This document shows, in pieces, positions 1 through 11,213 of a stretch of 64,000 bases of DNA. Under the pieces are notes generated by a model, which searched no databases, was not told the DNA's origin, and saw nothing but the letters and a program-made list of their open reading frames with translations. Position 1 is the stretch's first letter. The number at the start of each line of letters is the position of its first letter. This DNA is from Lytechinus pictus. Lineage: Eukaryota; Echinodermata; Echinoidea; Temnopleuroida; Toxopneustidae. A program made the position numbers and the translations under genes. Location of the stretch: contig NC_087247.1 in NCBI RefSeq assembly GCF_037042905.1, forward strand, positions 76,058,420-76,122,419. Reading direction: 5' to 3'.

Positions 1-2
1 TG

Positions 3-1442
3 AATCAAGCAGCCCCGCCGCAGAGTGCGCCACCAGCACCGCCACCACAGATGCAAGCAGCCCCACTGGCACAGATGCCAGTGGCCCCGCCACCACATGC
101 GTTGCCACAGATGTCAGTGGCCCCGCCGCCACATGCGCCGCCACAGATGCCAGCGGTACCACCATTGCAACCAGCAGCGGTCCCATCATACCAGATGGCA
201 ATGGCGCCGTCATCAAAGGTCCCCTCACCTCGGCATGCACCAACCAATCCGGTGCAAGGGTTATCACCAGCGTTGCAGCCAGCACCGTCTCGGTCATGGG
301 TGGTCCCACCACATCAGTCCACAATGCATCTGCCACCCCAGAGCCCCACCGCCAGCCAGTCATCGGTGAAGGCATCAATGAATAAGACTACTGGCCGCTC
401 CAGGCAAATGGGTTCACAGTCATTGATCCACATGGGTTCGCTCCCCAAGACCATTAACTTTGATGGCCGAGGGAGCTGGAGAGGATTTTACCTCAAGTTC
501 ATGGCCTATGCAGACGAGCTGGGCTGGTCTTCCATTCAGAGGAAATATCAGATGTGGTGGTGCATGAAGGATGTAGGAAGTGATTACTTCTCGCTCCTAA
601 TGTCGCGTGATAGAGACATGTCCTTTGAAGACCTTGTGAGGAGAATGGAGCGTCGTTTCGGCGCTGATGACCCTCTGGAAATAGCTCAAATGGAGTTCAT
701 GCTGGCGCATCAGCTGGCTGAGGAAGGAATCATTTAATGGGCCGACCGCGTTGTCAGCCTGGCTACTAAGACCTTTCCTGGGGTTCCCGAATATCAAGTA
801 CAGAGACAAGGGGTGTTGAAGTTTTGTCAGGGGTGTTCTGATAAGGAAGCTGGTTTGCACGCCCTGAACTTAAGGCCGGACTCGGTGGAGAAGGCTGTGG
901 ACCACGTTACCTGGTATCTCCATTCAAGGAAAGTGGTCTATGGCCGGCAGAAGAGACCAGATGTCAAGTTGGTCACTTGGCCACCTGAGGCTTGGTCATC
1001 TGAGGATGCGACGATCCAACAGATTGGAGCGCCCCTGCCAGCTAATAAAACCCGATTGGAGAAGAACAACTCAGTTCCTGGCACTTCGAGTAAGATACCT
1101 GTAGAGGGTGAGAGCTTTACCAAGTGGGTTTCCGCGTTGGATAATCGCACACAGGTTTTAGCTGAGAAGGTTTCTAATTGGGATAGGAAGTTCGAGAAAC
1201 TCCAGTCCTCCATGGATAACCTTAATATAAGAATGTCACAAATAGGAAGACGAGGGAGATCGCCGTCCCCTGCGCCTAGGACTGAGGGCTGTTTTAAGTG
1301 TGGGAAGCCGGGACACTTCAGGAAAGACTGTCCTAATAAAGGCCCTGAGGCTTCCGTTTCGGTCCTTAGGAAGGTGGAGGCGTCAAACTCCAGCGAGTCA
1401 GAGGAGGAGAGGGAGGCCACTCCCTGGCTCGAGCATCATTAG
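3..1442 (+). pseudogene. Gag polyprotein of a Gypsy-like LTR retroelement, 5' end outside window
   Basis: One reading frame is open from the window edge to 1442, apart from a single TAA at 735-737. Coding-like sequence continues in the same frame on both sides of that stop, so I read it as a nonsense mutation. The N-terminal part is a proline/glutamine/alanine-rich repeat-like stretch (PPPHA.PQM). The middle resembles a retrotransposon Gag capsid (residues following INFDGRGSWRGFYLKF, then RRMERRFGADDP). A CCHC zinc knuckle follows at about 1290-1331 (CFKCGKPGHFRKDC, spacing C-x2-C-x4-H-x4-C), which in this family binds RNA. A serine/glutamate-rich tail comes next. The protease/pol part follows after a frameshift near 1430. 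The start codon lies upstream of the window. The element is certainly mobile; the Gypsy assignment rests mainly on the downstream pol linker. Confidence 0.8.
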
Positions 1443-1912
1443 GCCACTCAAGTATAGACAATCCTGAGGAAGGTGACACTGGTCTTCCTGAGTTCATGCG
1501 GGTTCTTGCGGACTACATGGACGAACTAGAGCTGGAAGATCGGGAACTGCCACCCTCAGAGGAAGAACTGGAGTTAGAATCTTCACAGGAGGTAGTAGTC
1601 TGTCAGCTTAGATCGTCGACGCTGAGTGAGGAGGTGATGGCAGACATTAGTGCACTAGATGCAGCGGGGAGTTCCGCAGCAGAAGTGACTGCCAACTCAG
1701 GTCGGTCGATGGAGCTGTTGAACGCTACTCCAACCGTAGATTGTGACGTGCACCTGCAGGAAGTGGCATTTGGTCCAGTGCAGATTCGGACGGGACGAAG
1801 TTTCTCAGAGAAAACATGCACTGCTCCAATAGCTGACGAGATGCATTTGGGTGTAGATTTTCCCCAGAGGTATTGGAATATAACATCCTCACTAGTAGCA
1901 AGAAACTGCTAA
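1430..1912 (+). pseudogene. Acidic linker and retropepsin remnant of the same LTR element
   Basis: After a frameshift near 1430 the frame continues with a very acidic linker (DYMDELELEDRELPPSEEELELE). The C-terminal part of an aspartic protease-like region follows (DVHLQEVAFGPVQIRTG, then APIADEMHLGVDF), where retroelement proteases usually read as a conserved LG-x-DF. I do not see the catalytic D-T/S-G triad upstream, so the active half appears lost or altered. The frame ends at 1912 shortly after the LGVDF motif. Another frameshift then leads into the pol linker. This is a broken protease segment, not a working enzyme. Confidence 0.55.
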
Positions 1913-2005
1913 GGAGAGAAAGAATACTGAGGGAAGTCGGAGATGGTCAGAGTCAAGGGCGAGTAGCCCAAATTAGCATTTCACACCAGACCACCATCTC
2001 ACCCA

Positions 2006-3523
2006 ATGCTTGGGAAGCGGGTCACAGGCACAATAGACCAGAAGATGAAGGGTTGCATGTTTGAAACATCATCTGTACTGTCTGATCTGGCACCTAGGTT
2101 GCTACATGACGGAGGTACACACATTCAGTTGTATGTTCTGAACCCAACCGACAGAGTAGTCCATCTGGAGGGCGACAAGGTAATTGGCCGGGTCCCTGAA
2201 GCTGTGGCTGTACCACAGGTGCTATCTTTTCCTATAGGAGATGAGGCCAGGTTACAGTCTGCACCTCGGGAACTGGGATCTAAAGTCGACTGCCTGACGG
2301 AGGACGTGGCGGTAACTGTTCCAGAACATCTACAAGATCTGTACTACCGATCCGCTGAACTTTGGAACTCTGAACAGGAAGCTGAACATAGGCCCATCCT
2401 GGTGGAGTTTGGAGATGTGTTTGCCTGCTATGACTTTGACTTAGGAGAGTTCACTGCCATTGAATACAAGATAGACACAGGTGCATCAGCCTTGGTGAAG
2501 CACAAGATGCGAAGAACGCTGATGCGTTTCACAGAAGCAGATAAGGCTGTGCTGAACCGAGAGAGGGAGGCAGGATTTATACAGCCCTCTCAATCGGAGT
2601 TAGTGACGGCGCCTGTGCTAGATCTCCTCCAGAGGTATCCAACCAACATCCTCATGAGTAGCAGAGAACTGTTGCCAAGGATGGAGGGAACACCATTGAT
2701 GACAAGAAACAGATCCAGCGAAGGACAGGTCGGCAGAGTGACCATCCTGAATATGATCATTGTTCCGTCCAATGTCCTCAAGCGAATCTCTGGAGTGATA
2801 GATCAGAAGATGATTGTGACTACTGTTTTGGCGAATCTGCTGAAACGGATCACTGGGATCATTGATCAGAAGAAGATTGTGACAACCGTTTGGGCAAATG
2901 TGCTGAAACGGATCACTGGGATTGTCGATCAGAAAGAGATTGTGACTACCGTTCAGGCAAGCGTGCTGAAGCGGATCACAGGATTGATCGATCAGAAGGA
3001 AAGTGTGACCATCGTTTGGGCAAATATGCTGAGACGATTCACAGGTATCATTGGTCAGAAGATGACTGTGACCAAGGTTTCGGCCAACTTGCTGAAGCGG
3101 ATCACTGGAGTTATTGACCAGAAGATGTCGCTCATAACCACCCTTTCGGCAAATGTGCTGAAACGCATCACAGGCACCATCGACCAAAAGATGATCTCTT
3201 CGGTGTGTTTGACTTCTGCTTTGCATTTCAGAGCTAGAAGGTCTAGGTTTTGTCAGCTACAGGCGGATGTCCTCAAATCGACGGATAGGTTTTTCCTTCT
3301 GGAAGATTATGAGGCATTGGGCCAGGCTCACAGTGCGGAAGTAATAGCTCAGGGACTATCTTCACTGGGGATGGAGGAAGTTGGGACCCAGCTACAATCC
3401 TCGCCTCCTGAGTCGGACCCAACAATCAACCGCCTACGAGAGGACAAGGTAAGTGACCACCTGCAAGGTTTCCGGGGAGAATTGACTGGGCCTGTGTCCG
3501 TTGCCTCTCTCCGGGACTGGTAG
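2006..3523 (+). pseudogene. Gypsy-like pol linker with reverse transcriptase replaced by tandem repeats
   Basis: The frame is continuous for 505 codons. Its first half is recognisable as the segment that precedes reverse transcriptase in Gypsy elements: VLNPTDRVVHLEGDKVIGRV, EHLQDLYYRSAELWN, LVEFGDVFACYDFDLGEFTA, YKIDTGASALVKHKMRRT, then EAGFIQPSQSELVTAPVL. In this family the reverse transcriptase proper (catalytic Y/F-x-DD) should follow immediately. Instead, about 170 residues made of a 21-residue repeat appear, and then an unrecognised tail ending RDW. No Y-x-DD, RNase H or integrase is visible here. The 5' end of this frame (near 2008-2050) contains an isolated copy resembling one repeat unit. 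The long open frame in a dead element is odd and may simply follow from the repeat length being a multiple of three. Confidence 0.65.
2771..3203 (+). repeat. 63-bp tandem repeat, about 7 units, in frame within pol remnant
   Basis: Units begin near 2771, 2834, 2897, 2960, 3023, 3086 and 3152. One unit has three extra bases. Each encodes a variant of N-V-L-K-R-I-T-G-I-I-D-Q-K followed by I-V-T-T-V-x-A. Units differ by several substitutions each, so the array is not brand new. Because 63 is divisible by three and the unit lacks stops in several frames, at least two forward frames and one reverse frame stay open across most of the array. A diverged single unit sits upstream at about 2008-2050. 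Confidence 0.85.
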
Positions 3524-5283
3524 TTGTGGGAGAGCAGAACGGGTATTGAAGATTAGGTAAATGGAAATTAGGCAAACGGAGTATCTTGGTCCTTGGCAGA
3601 TTTTTAGGACTTGGAGATATATGTTTACTGTGTTGCCAGCTGTGTTAGCTATGTATTTCCCTATTATACCTCATGTCCCGGTTCTGTAACTGAACAGTAT
3701 GCCATCATGTGAGACATGCTAAAGATTACTGGAGATATTCCTCCGGTCGTCTAGTAGTGCCGGCCTTGCAACACCAATTAGTGAGGCATAGAACCCGTTT
3801 CCATCCTGCGTCCAATGCGGAGCCAAGTAGTCTACTAGGGAAGGGGCAGAGAACTTATCCTCACTCGCCTTTATGACTGGCATCCCAAGGAGTAGGGTTG
3901 AGGAATCATTCTTGCTTGACTTTTGGTGTGATGCTGAGTAGCTTGCATGAAGCTTCTAATGTTTCCTGATGGTGTGCTAATCAGATGAGATGCATCCTTC
4001 TGTGTGTTATTCGGATGTTAGCTGTGTTAGCTGACCTGGATAACGTAGTGTTCTAGTTTGTGAGCTGCGCTGGCTTTTAAGTAGCTATATGCCCTCACTA
4101 GATACTGTGTCAGAAGTGGATGATTGTGAAGTGATTTGAGTATATACCCTGAGGCACCGGGTATTATATTTCATGTTTCGCTTCTGTCTTCTTTGACTGT
4201 GGCTGGCAAAAAGAATTCTTCCCTGCTAACGCCACGACAGTTTAAGGAGAATACTTCTTGAGGTATGGTTGGCAGCCGGATTGTGCAGCCATACGATGAA
4301 CATGTTCGAGATTGGTTCGCGAAAGATGTTCTTTCATCTGGAATACGAGCGCCATCCCTGTTGTATATTTTATACAGGTTGATGTTCGTGGCTTATTGCC
4401 GTCTGAGTAGTGTGTTTTGCATTGCTTAGATTCTTGCTCTAGATAGTTCAGGATGTTGTCGAAGAGTTAGTGTGCGTAGGATTTGTATCCAAGCACTGGG
4501 TTATTGGTTTACCTGGTGGGCTGGCATGGCATATTTTGCAGCCCTTGGGAGGCTTATGGGAAGTGAGTGCTAGGTTTGGTTAACCTCTGATTCCGGTTCA
4601 GATAATGGAGCATTGCCCTTATCCTGTTGAGTCGCGGATACTCTCCTCTCTGTGAAAACCTTAGTGAGGACCAAATGTCCAAGCGTGGGTGCCGAGTGAG
4701 CAGTTTCCGAAAGGATGGTTAACTGAACTACTGATAGCTCTGTTTTGGCTAGGTTCAGATATGGGTTGTTGGCATTCCTCATGGGTGTAGCCATGGCCGA
4801 GGGACTTTCTCTCGGGTTCCAACGGTCTTGCTTATCCAGAGTTTGAGTGCTTCTTCAGAGATCCCCGTATCGATCCTCAAAAAATTGGGAAGGGAGCAGT
4901 GTAGTGAAAACGGCCAGGCCGATTTTGGCGTTTTCAGCTACTGATCCTTGTCGTCTGCTACCATCGTCGTCTGCTGCTGGAGACCTCGTGGCAAGCCCAG
5001 ATGTAGTGCCGGGTGCAGCTAGCCCGGGGTGACCAATCGGTGTCAGGATTTAGCACCACGTGATTGAGGATGCAGACGGCATCGCCATCTTCTGGAGGCT
5101 CCTAGAGATGTACCGGAACCAACCTGTTGTGAAGATATACTATTGATATTGTCGTGTTATATTGCTGTTTTTCAACTGTTTGATGTGTCTTACTGGATTC
5201 ATCGTGGGACATAACTTACGGTGAGTCATTTTACCTTGTGTATTTATGATTGGATACATGTGGTGCATGTATCTCGTCACTTT
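3524..5283. other. Non-coding 3' part of the LTR element
   Basis: No credible coding frame. The segment contains purine-rich tracts (for example near 3837-3850) and a TGTCAGAAGTGGAT word near 4109 that resembles sequence close to retroelement primer sites. It ends abruptly at about 5283, where an oppositely oriented Gag fragment begins. I could not pair two LTRs by eye, so LTR borders are not assigned. Confidence 0.4.
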
Positions 5284-5610
5284 TTAGGTGCATCTCCAAC
5301 TTTCGATTGTTCGAATTGAGCACTCGAACAACACAACCAAGCGCTTAGGACGGAAATGTCCCCTCAAAATTCCACCGAGTTCATCATACGTTTTCTCACT
5401 TGGTTTGCTTGGAAATGCCAAATCTTTCACCGTTTTGTACGTGTCACTACCAATACTACTGAGAAGAATAGCTTTACGCTTACCCTCATGTCTGGTCTCC
5501 GTTGTGATATCCAAAGCGATAAAATATTGATCAAGCCTGTCCAGATATGCTTCAATATCTCCGTCCTTGTCAAACTCCTCAAACAATAATCGTGAGGGTG
5601 CCAAAGCCAT
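5284..5610 (-). pseudogene. Gag N-terminal fragment of a second LTR retroelement
   Basis: The 108-codon minus-strand frame starts MALAPSRLLFEEFDKDG. It continues with DIEAYLDRLDQYFIALDI, KRKAILLSSIGSDTYKTVKD and KPSEKTYDELGGILRGHFRPK. This is the well-known start of Gag in a class of invertebrate Gypsy elements, where a short N-terminal capsid domain follows 'FD..GDIEAYLDRLDQYF'. In intact relatives the protein goes on for hundreds of residues. Here it ends after the 'HFRPKRLVV' region where the preceding LTR element begins, so it appears truncated by insertion or recombination. The start codon is the natural one, as little coding sense is seen upstream at 5611-5700. Confidence 0.7.
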
Positions 5611-6057
5611 TGCTAGTTATTTCACTTAACTTGTTATCTAGTCTATATCAAATTGTTCACCGTATCCGTGCGGGCGACGTACCCGTGATTGCGTGAACAG
5701 ACGTGTCCGAAAACACCACAGAGAATTAAGTACGTGGGACAACACGTTATTGCCCTCACAGAAAATCCACGGTTCGCCGTGTCGTTTTTCTCTGAAAAAT
5801 TGCCTTTAACGTTGCCAGTTCATAATCCTAGACGATCCAATCCTCGTCGCCAGTGTCATGTCTCATGCATAACTCAATCATACAAGTTCATTCATCCAGG
5901 ACTACCGACAGAACTACGCTAGGCAGTGATTTACGGTTCGTACATTTACTTCGGTATAATGCTTCTTGGTTACAATGACGTCATAATCGCAAGTGCATTT
6001 GCATATATCACAAGTGGTTAGACTCCTTTGATAAACCATGTTCAGTTGTATTTTTTT
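5611..6057. other. Probable leader/LTR sequence upstream of the Gag fragment
   Basis: No gene is visible. By position this would be the 5' leader or LTR of the minus-strand Gag element, but no terminal TG...CA pair or TSD could be fixed. Confidence 0.25.
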
Positions 6058-6696
6058 GCGACTCTTTGTCAGCACTGAATATGATTGATTCATATTTCAT
6101 AAAATGCACTATTGTTCATGAAATTTTATTTAAAATTCATAAACTCAGTTTGAAAGATATCTGTATTAATTTTGAATGGATTCCTCACATTGTGACGTTA
6201 ACGGCAATGAGATCGTTGATAAAGCTGCCAAGAAAGGAGCCGCGAAAAATGCTATAGACATCGTTTTACCAAACACTATAAATGAACTTACATGCTCACG
6301 CATGACATTTTATAAAGGTATCTGGCAAGCTGATTGGAATGCGTCTAGAAATGGTAGATTTTTATATGCTATTCATGATAATGTTTTTAAGCAGGTATAT
6401 AGAAAAGGTTTTTCTCGGAAAGAGGAATGCCTCCTTCATCAAATCACAGTAGGTAAGTGCAAATTAAACTATTATATGTTTCAAATTAAACAGCACTCTT
6501 CAGGCCTATGTGAGGTGTGCAATGTATTTGAGACTATTGACCATTATGTTTTATTTTGTTCAAAATATGTAAGAGACGCATTATGTTTAATAAACTTAAG
6601 ATGAATGACCCGAATCTTAAACAATTGTTAATTAATCCCGATTATACACGGGAACTACTATGTTTTATATATGCCACTAACCGTTTGGACAGTTAG
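6058..6696 (+). pseudogene. 3' end of a non-LTR retrotransposon: RNase H tail and C-terminal zinc-finger region
   Basis: The sequence reads as the last part of an ORF2 from an RNase H-carrying LINE. A stretch around 6060-6180 (ALNMIDSYFIKCTIVHEILFKI, then FEWIP) matches the late RNase H fold. A one-base frameshift near 6183 leads to SHCDVNGNEIVDKAAKKGA, the typical 'SH-x-G-x-x-GNE-x-D' RNase H motif with its catalytic-site aspartate. The C-terminal tail follows (WQADWN, RKEECLLHQ, KCKLNYYMFQIKQHSSGLCEVC, ETIDHYVLFC), with C-x2-C...H...C spacing. A second frameshift near 6590 gives the final residues, ending in a TAG at 6694-6696. The reverse transcriptase is absent: a 5'-truncated, decayed copy. 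A GT microsatellite follows directly, as is usual for such 3' ends. Confidence 0.7.
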
Positions 6697-6700
6697 GTGT

Positions 6701-6895
6701 GGTGTGTGTGTGTGTGTGTGTGTGTGTTTTTCTTCAAATACAAGACACGATCTATAATTCTTATTAATAAGAAACTAAGAAAAGACAAAACAAAAGAATA
6801 AGAAGGACGTGAAATTGTATATGATTTCACTTTTTTTTTTTTTTTTTTTTTTTTTATTATTATTTTATTTATTTATTTATTCTTTTTTTTTACGA
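6701..6895. repeat. GT microsatellite and T-rich low-complexity tract
   Basis: (GT)n runs from about 6701 to 6727. A run of about 25 T then begins near 6831, followed by TTATT repeats to 6890. The GT tract abuts the LINE 3' end and may be its terminal repeat. Confidence 0.9.
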
Positions 6896-7853
6896 AGACA
6901 GAAAGAAATTATATAAATATGTAACTAGTAGCCGATTGGTTAGCTGGTGTGCCCTTTTCCACGAACAATCATTTAGCACGCGCGATATTAATTTCTCTAT
7001 TTGGATTAAAGTGTTATTCCTCGAAGATGTTTAATCTTGTAGGACCTACTAATATAATAGGTGGATGGGTGACCAATCTACATTAATATGTCATATAATC
7101 GTCACCAATGGTTTGACGTCGTATGGATCTCCTTTGCCGACGACGTCCTACTTACGAAAGCGACTGATGGCGCGTATAATATGGAGAGATTAAAGAGCGT
7201 CATCATATTCAACTACAATTAACAAGCGCTTCGCGCGCTCTGTAAGTGTTGGCACGATTCGCGTGCATTTACAGCCCCCTCCAAAATGAAATCCTGGCTA
7301 CGCGGTTGACAGCGGTAGCCCCCCCCCCCCACCCCTAAAAAAGGGAGAGATCGGATAGAAAGAGAAAGGCTTTGGAATTAGGGTTTGCTTTTCCTTTTCA
7401 TTTTCCCCCAAGGCCCCAAAGAATAAAAACCTAAACGAAACCCAAAACGTTCTCTCTCTTCATACAAAATATCCCTAATACAAAAGGGAGCGCTATATGA
7501 GCGAAATTACTCATACTTTCTTCTTTCATTTTTTTCAAAATGTCCCGCAAAATGTATCATAGAGGTTTCTGTACTTCGCCTGCATTGGGAAAAGGGAGCC
7601 TCAATTTTCTTGCATCATATCCCTTTCCCGGCCATTTTGAGCTATTTGTTCTCGAACGTAGGCCCTATTTAATCGAGTCAAATTCTAAGAAAAGGGTTCA
7701 ATTCCCACTTGGTGCACTAGCTAGTGCCTTTTTGTAATGCCGCTTTTATCCCCTCCCTGCCCCCGCCCCGGCCCGGCTAGGGCGGGATACAGAATTAAAT
7801 TAAATCCTGGCTACGCGGTTGATTGTGCATGATGACGCACCCCTATCTCATAG
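6896..7853. other. Intergenic repeat-rich stretch with a direct duplication
   Basis: No convincing gene. An 18-19 bp segment AAATCCTGGCTACGCGGTTG occurs at about 7290-7308 and again at about 7802-7820 in the same orientation, bracketing about 490 bp that includes a C-run at 7319-7332. This could be a duplicated repeat end. Nothing else is recognised. Confidence 0.5.
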
Positions 7854-7861
7854 GTTTACTG

Positions 7862-8403
7862 CCCGGGGGGGGGGGGGGGGCACTCAGTATATAATGCATA
7901 GTGGGTATGTGCCGCGGAGGGGACCCCCTTTTTCACACTCAAATTTCCGTTCCGAGGCATAGCATTTTTGTCTTATTGAGAAAAAGAACAAAGAAAGTCG
8001 CTCCAAAGCATAGCATTATCTTCTTCTCGAGAAAAAAGAAGAAAAAAAATCCGCTCCAGGGCTTCGCATATTTTCCGTTACGCCGTTCCGGTCGCAATTT
8101 AGGTGAAAAGCGGCCGCAACTCGCTGTCCGACCATCGCCTCTGCGCTAGCGCGCCCGTCAGTCGTGCCGCTGGGCTAGCGCGCTAGCCCATAAGGTCTTT
8201 GGGCTAGCCATATAGGGATGCATACGCACTCGCACGCAGGCGACCCGTTCCAAGAACCCCCGTTTTCAAAAACATTTGTAGTTCCGAAGCCCGTTCCGAG
8301 GACCCTCCTTTTTACAATAAGCCCGCTCCAAGGCCCCCGTTTTTTGTCTCGCCCGCGGCACACCCCTACCACTTTTTTGGTCGAGTGCCCCCCCCCCCCC
8401 GGG
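7862..8403. mobile_element. Non-autonomous DNA element with G/C-homopolymer terminal inverted repeats
   Basis: The left end is CCC followed by a run of G and then CACTCAGT. The right end is CGAGTGC, a run of C, then GGG. Inside both ends lies a related inverted block (GTATGTGCCGCGG at left, CCGCGGCACACCCC at right). The element is flanked by a perfect 8-bp duplication GTTTACTG at 7854-7861 and 8404-8411. Eight-base duplications are typical of hAT-type insertions, but P-like families also make them. The 542-bp body has no transposase. Related copies lie at 52687-52760, 55680-55757 and 61628-61783. Confidence 0.8.
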
Positions 8404-8419
8404 GTTTACTGACGGATGG

Positions 8420-8842
8420 TCTATCGATCACTTGGTCTAATCATCAGATGGGCTAACAACATTTGGGCTAAACCCACTTAGTCTAATGGCAACTTGGTCT
8501 AATAACCAATTGGGCTAATGACCACTTGGTCTAATAGCCACTTGGTCTAATGCCCACTTGGGCTAATCGTCACTTTGTCTAATTTTCATTTGGTCTAATT
8601 GCCATTTCGTCTAATGTATTTAATTGTCACTTGGTCTAATTGCATTTGGTCTAATACCAGTTCGTCTAATAGTCGGTTGGTCTAATACTGGTTGGTCTAA
8701 TACCAGTTGGTCTAATCCTCACTTGGTCCATTATTCAGTTGGTCTAATGTGCAGTTGGTCTAATTTCCATTTCGGCTAATTTACACTTGGTCTAATCTTC
8801 AGATAGTCTAACATTCATTTCGTCTACATGCCATTTGGTCTA
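8420..8842. repeat. Degenerate minisatellite of CACTTGGTCTAAT-type units
   Basis: About 25 units of roughly 14-17 bp share the core TTGGTCTAAT, with variable spacers (CACTTGGTCTAATGCC, CATTTCGTCTAATG, CAGTTGGTCTAATAC). Some units read GGGCTAA instead of GGTCTAA. The array begins 9 bp after the TSD of the preceding element and fades near 8842. Confidence 0.9.
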
Positions 8843-9768
8843 ATTTGTAAAACCTGCATGGTGACTTGTTTCCAATTTTCTGGTGAAATTTTTAAAGTTA
8901 CTTTCCGCGCGCCGGCTTCGAATCTTCACACGCGCGCTCCTCGATATTGGAGTACAGTTAGAGTCCCCAACTGAATTTTGAAAATGTGGGGATTTTCGAA
9001 AGACTGTGAGGACGAAAAAAAAATTATTTGGGTATTAAATAAACTGGGGATTTTTTGTCTGTTTCAGGGAATTTTTGAAGGTTTTGTGAAAAACAATCAA
9101 ATTTGCTATTTTTCTGTAAAATAACGCTAATATAGAGGTGAAAAAATGTGATTTTTATTTATCCACCTCAATGTATACGATCTACTGTAGATAAAGTTAA
9201 CGCTGGCTTAACCCAATCATGGTTCCCAACTTTTCAAGAAAACAAAAATCCCTGATTTTTCTCTGATGAAGTTAAAAAATTTCTTGATAATTATTTAAAC
9301 CCATTCCCAGTTTCTCATGTTTTCTAAGTTGTTGCAGTGAATTGCATGTAATATTATTATTTTAGGTATGCATGTATAATGTACCAGTAGGCCTATACTT
9401 GTATTGTAGTAAAATAGGCTACACTAAAAAAAAAAACACCATAACCTGTCACTCAATGGATGTTGTTTTAATATACAACAAAATATAACAGAGTCTGACT
9501 GACTATCATGCTTTCGACTTTTGGGCCGATCAAAATTCTCTGATTTTGCCCTCATTTAAGGCATTTCCCCCGGATTTGAGGCAATCTCTGACTGGAAAAA
9601 CGTTTTAAAAATCCCTGATTTCCTTGATTTCCCTGATCTGGTGGGAAACTTGCCAATCCATTTTAAGGAGGAGGTGAAGAAGGAGAACAAAAAACAGAAT
9701 GAGAAGATATAAGATGAAGCTTACTGTGGTGATAACTGATAAAGGTCTGCAAGCGTAGGCTATAATAT
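8843..9768. other. AT-rich intergenic DNA
   Basis: No gene, tRNA or clear inverted-repeat element is seen. A-rich tracts and a few short repeats of AATCCCTGATTT-like sequence occur near 9250 and 9605. Confidence 0.5.
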
Positions 9769-11213
9769 TGTAACGATCCCGCAACAAGGATCGTGACGTA
9801 AACAATCAGCCCTGCGCATGACTATTGTTTACTCATTATTCATAGCTGTCGCGAGAACTCATTCAACCGTGAGTATTATGTATTTCGGTTATTATTAGAA
9901 ATTACTTGAGATTTCATATTCCAAAATGATTAATGTATTAGGTTTGTAAATGAGGCCTGAGTTTTTTAATGAAGAAATGTTAGGAGATAAGTTGATTTGC
10001 AGTTTTTTTTAATGATCAAATTGGTGTAGATAGGCCTTTAGATTGAATAATTCGTCACTGGCTGTGTCTATGTACGTACATAATTTGCATAAGAGCACAG
10101 CCGGCGTATTTGCATAAGTGCGGATGAGCGTTTGGAATGCACAGTACGTCCGATCGCAGCGCTGTTCCATTTTGATAGATTTTTGACTAATTCATATCTT
10201 TTTAAGTATTGATATGAATGGTTCTGTATATATTTCAGTGCAAAAAGATATATCCTTTTGGAAGCGTATCGACTTATTGAATGTTTTGTAGTAATAAACG
10301 AGAAATTGTGAATAAACTGGCTTCAATAAAACACAGTTCGATTTCTCTGTACATTATACGCTGCGCGTAGACGTGTGTGTGCTATCCAAACTCGCTCGGC
10401 GCACCGTTTTCACCTACGTCCGCAATTTGTCCATATAAATAAGAGACGTTTAGTCGCGGGGGCTGGCACAAACAACGGAAATCTGACTGCGGAAGGCTTG
10501 TCACGGGGAAGACTTGGAAAACTTGGAAAGGTAAACAGACGCAGGAAACAAGCCTATAGACGCTGGAAACCTCGATATGAATTTAATTAAGTCCCTATAT
10601 TGACCCATATGTATGAATATGAGAATTCCCCAATAGAGGTCAAGATTAATTAAAGTATGGATCTTGCTATGATATAAATTCACTTAATAATTATTTTGGG
10701 CGAGCGACCTGAAGAAAATAGTCTAGTAATCAATCTCTTCGTATATATCGACGCCGGAATTAACAGACGTGGAAACGAATGTCGAGACTGGGAAGCTGGA
10801 AATAGAAGTTTTCTCTTAACAAGCTAGACGCCGATTAGATTTTGAAAATTCTTATACTTGGATAGTCCTTATATTCCTCGAATAACAAAAATATCTTAGA
10901 GCTTATTTGTAAATATCAGACATTGTTTACCTGTAACAGTGGCGAGTCAAGTAAAGTACATGTATATATATATATTTATGCAATTTCAATAATAAAGTGC
11001 ACCATTATTTTTCTTTTTGCCATTGAAACTAAAATCTGAGTCACAAACCCCTGTGTCTTTCTTTGCTGTGTACCCCCATAGTCATATATTTTGACGAAAC
11101 GACCCTTAATTGCAAATAATCTATGGCGAACCGCTCTAGCATTTTCTTCCACTCTTTTATTATAATAATTCTCTTGGAAACTGCATGCTCGGAAGATCTT
11201 GAGATAGACAAAA
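9769..11213 (+). mobile_element. Possible LTR and leader of a retroelement
   Basis: Starts TGTAACGATCC, a form seen at the 5' edge of many invertebrate LTRs. It contains AATAAA signals near 10315-10330 and 10990, and leads into a short coding frame at 11214. An imperfect palindrome GATCC...GGATC occurs just inside the start. No second LTR, TSD or primer site could be confirmed, so the call is tentative. Confidence 0.3.

Noticed and set aside
2618..3226. 202-codon minus-strand frame opposite the pol repeats
   Set aside because: It is the complement of the 63-bp units and reads no known motif; the pol linker fixes the plus strand as the coding one.
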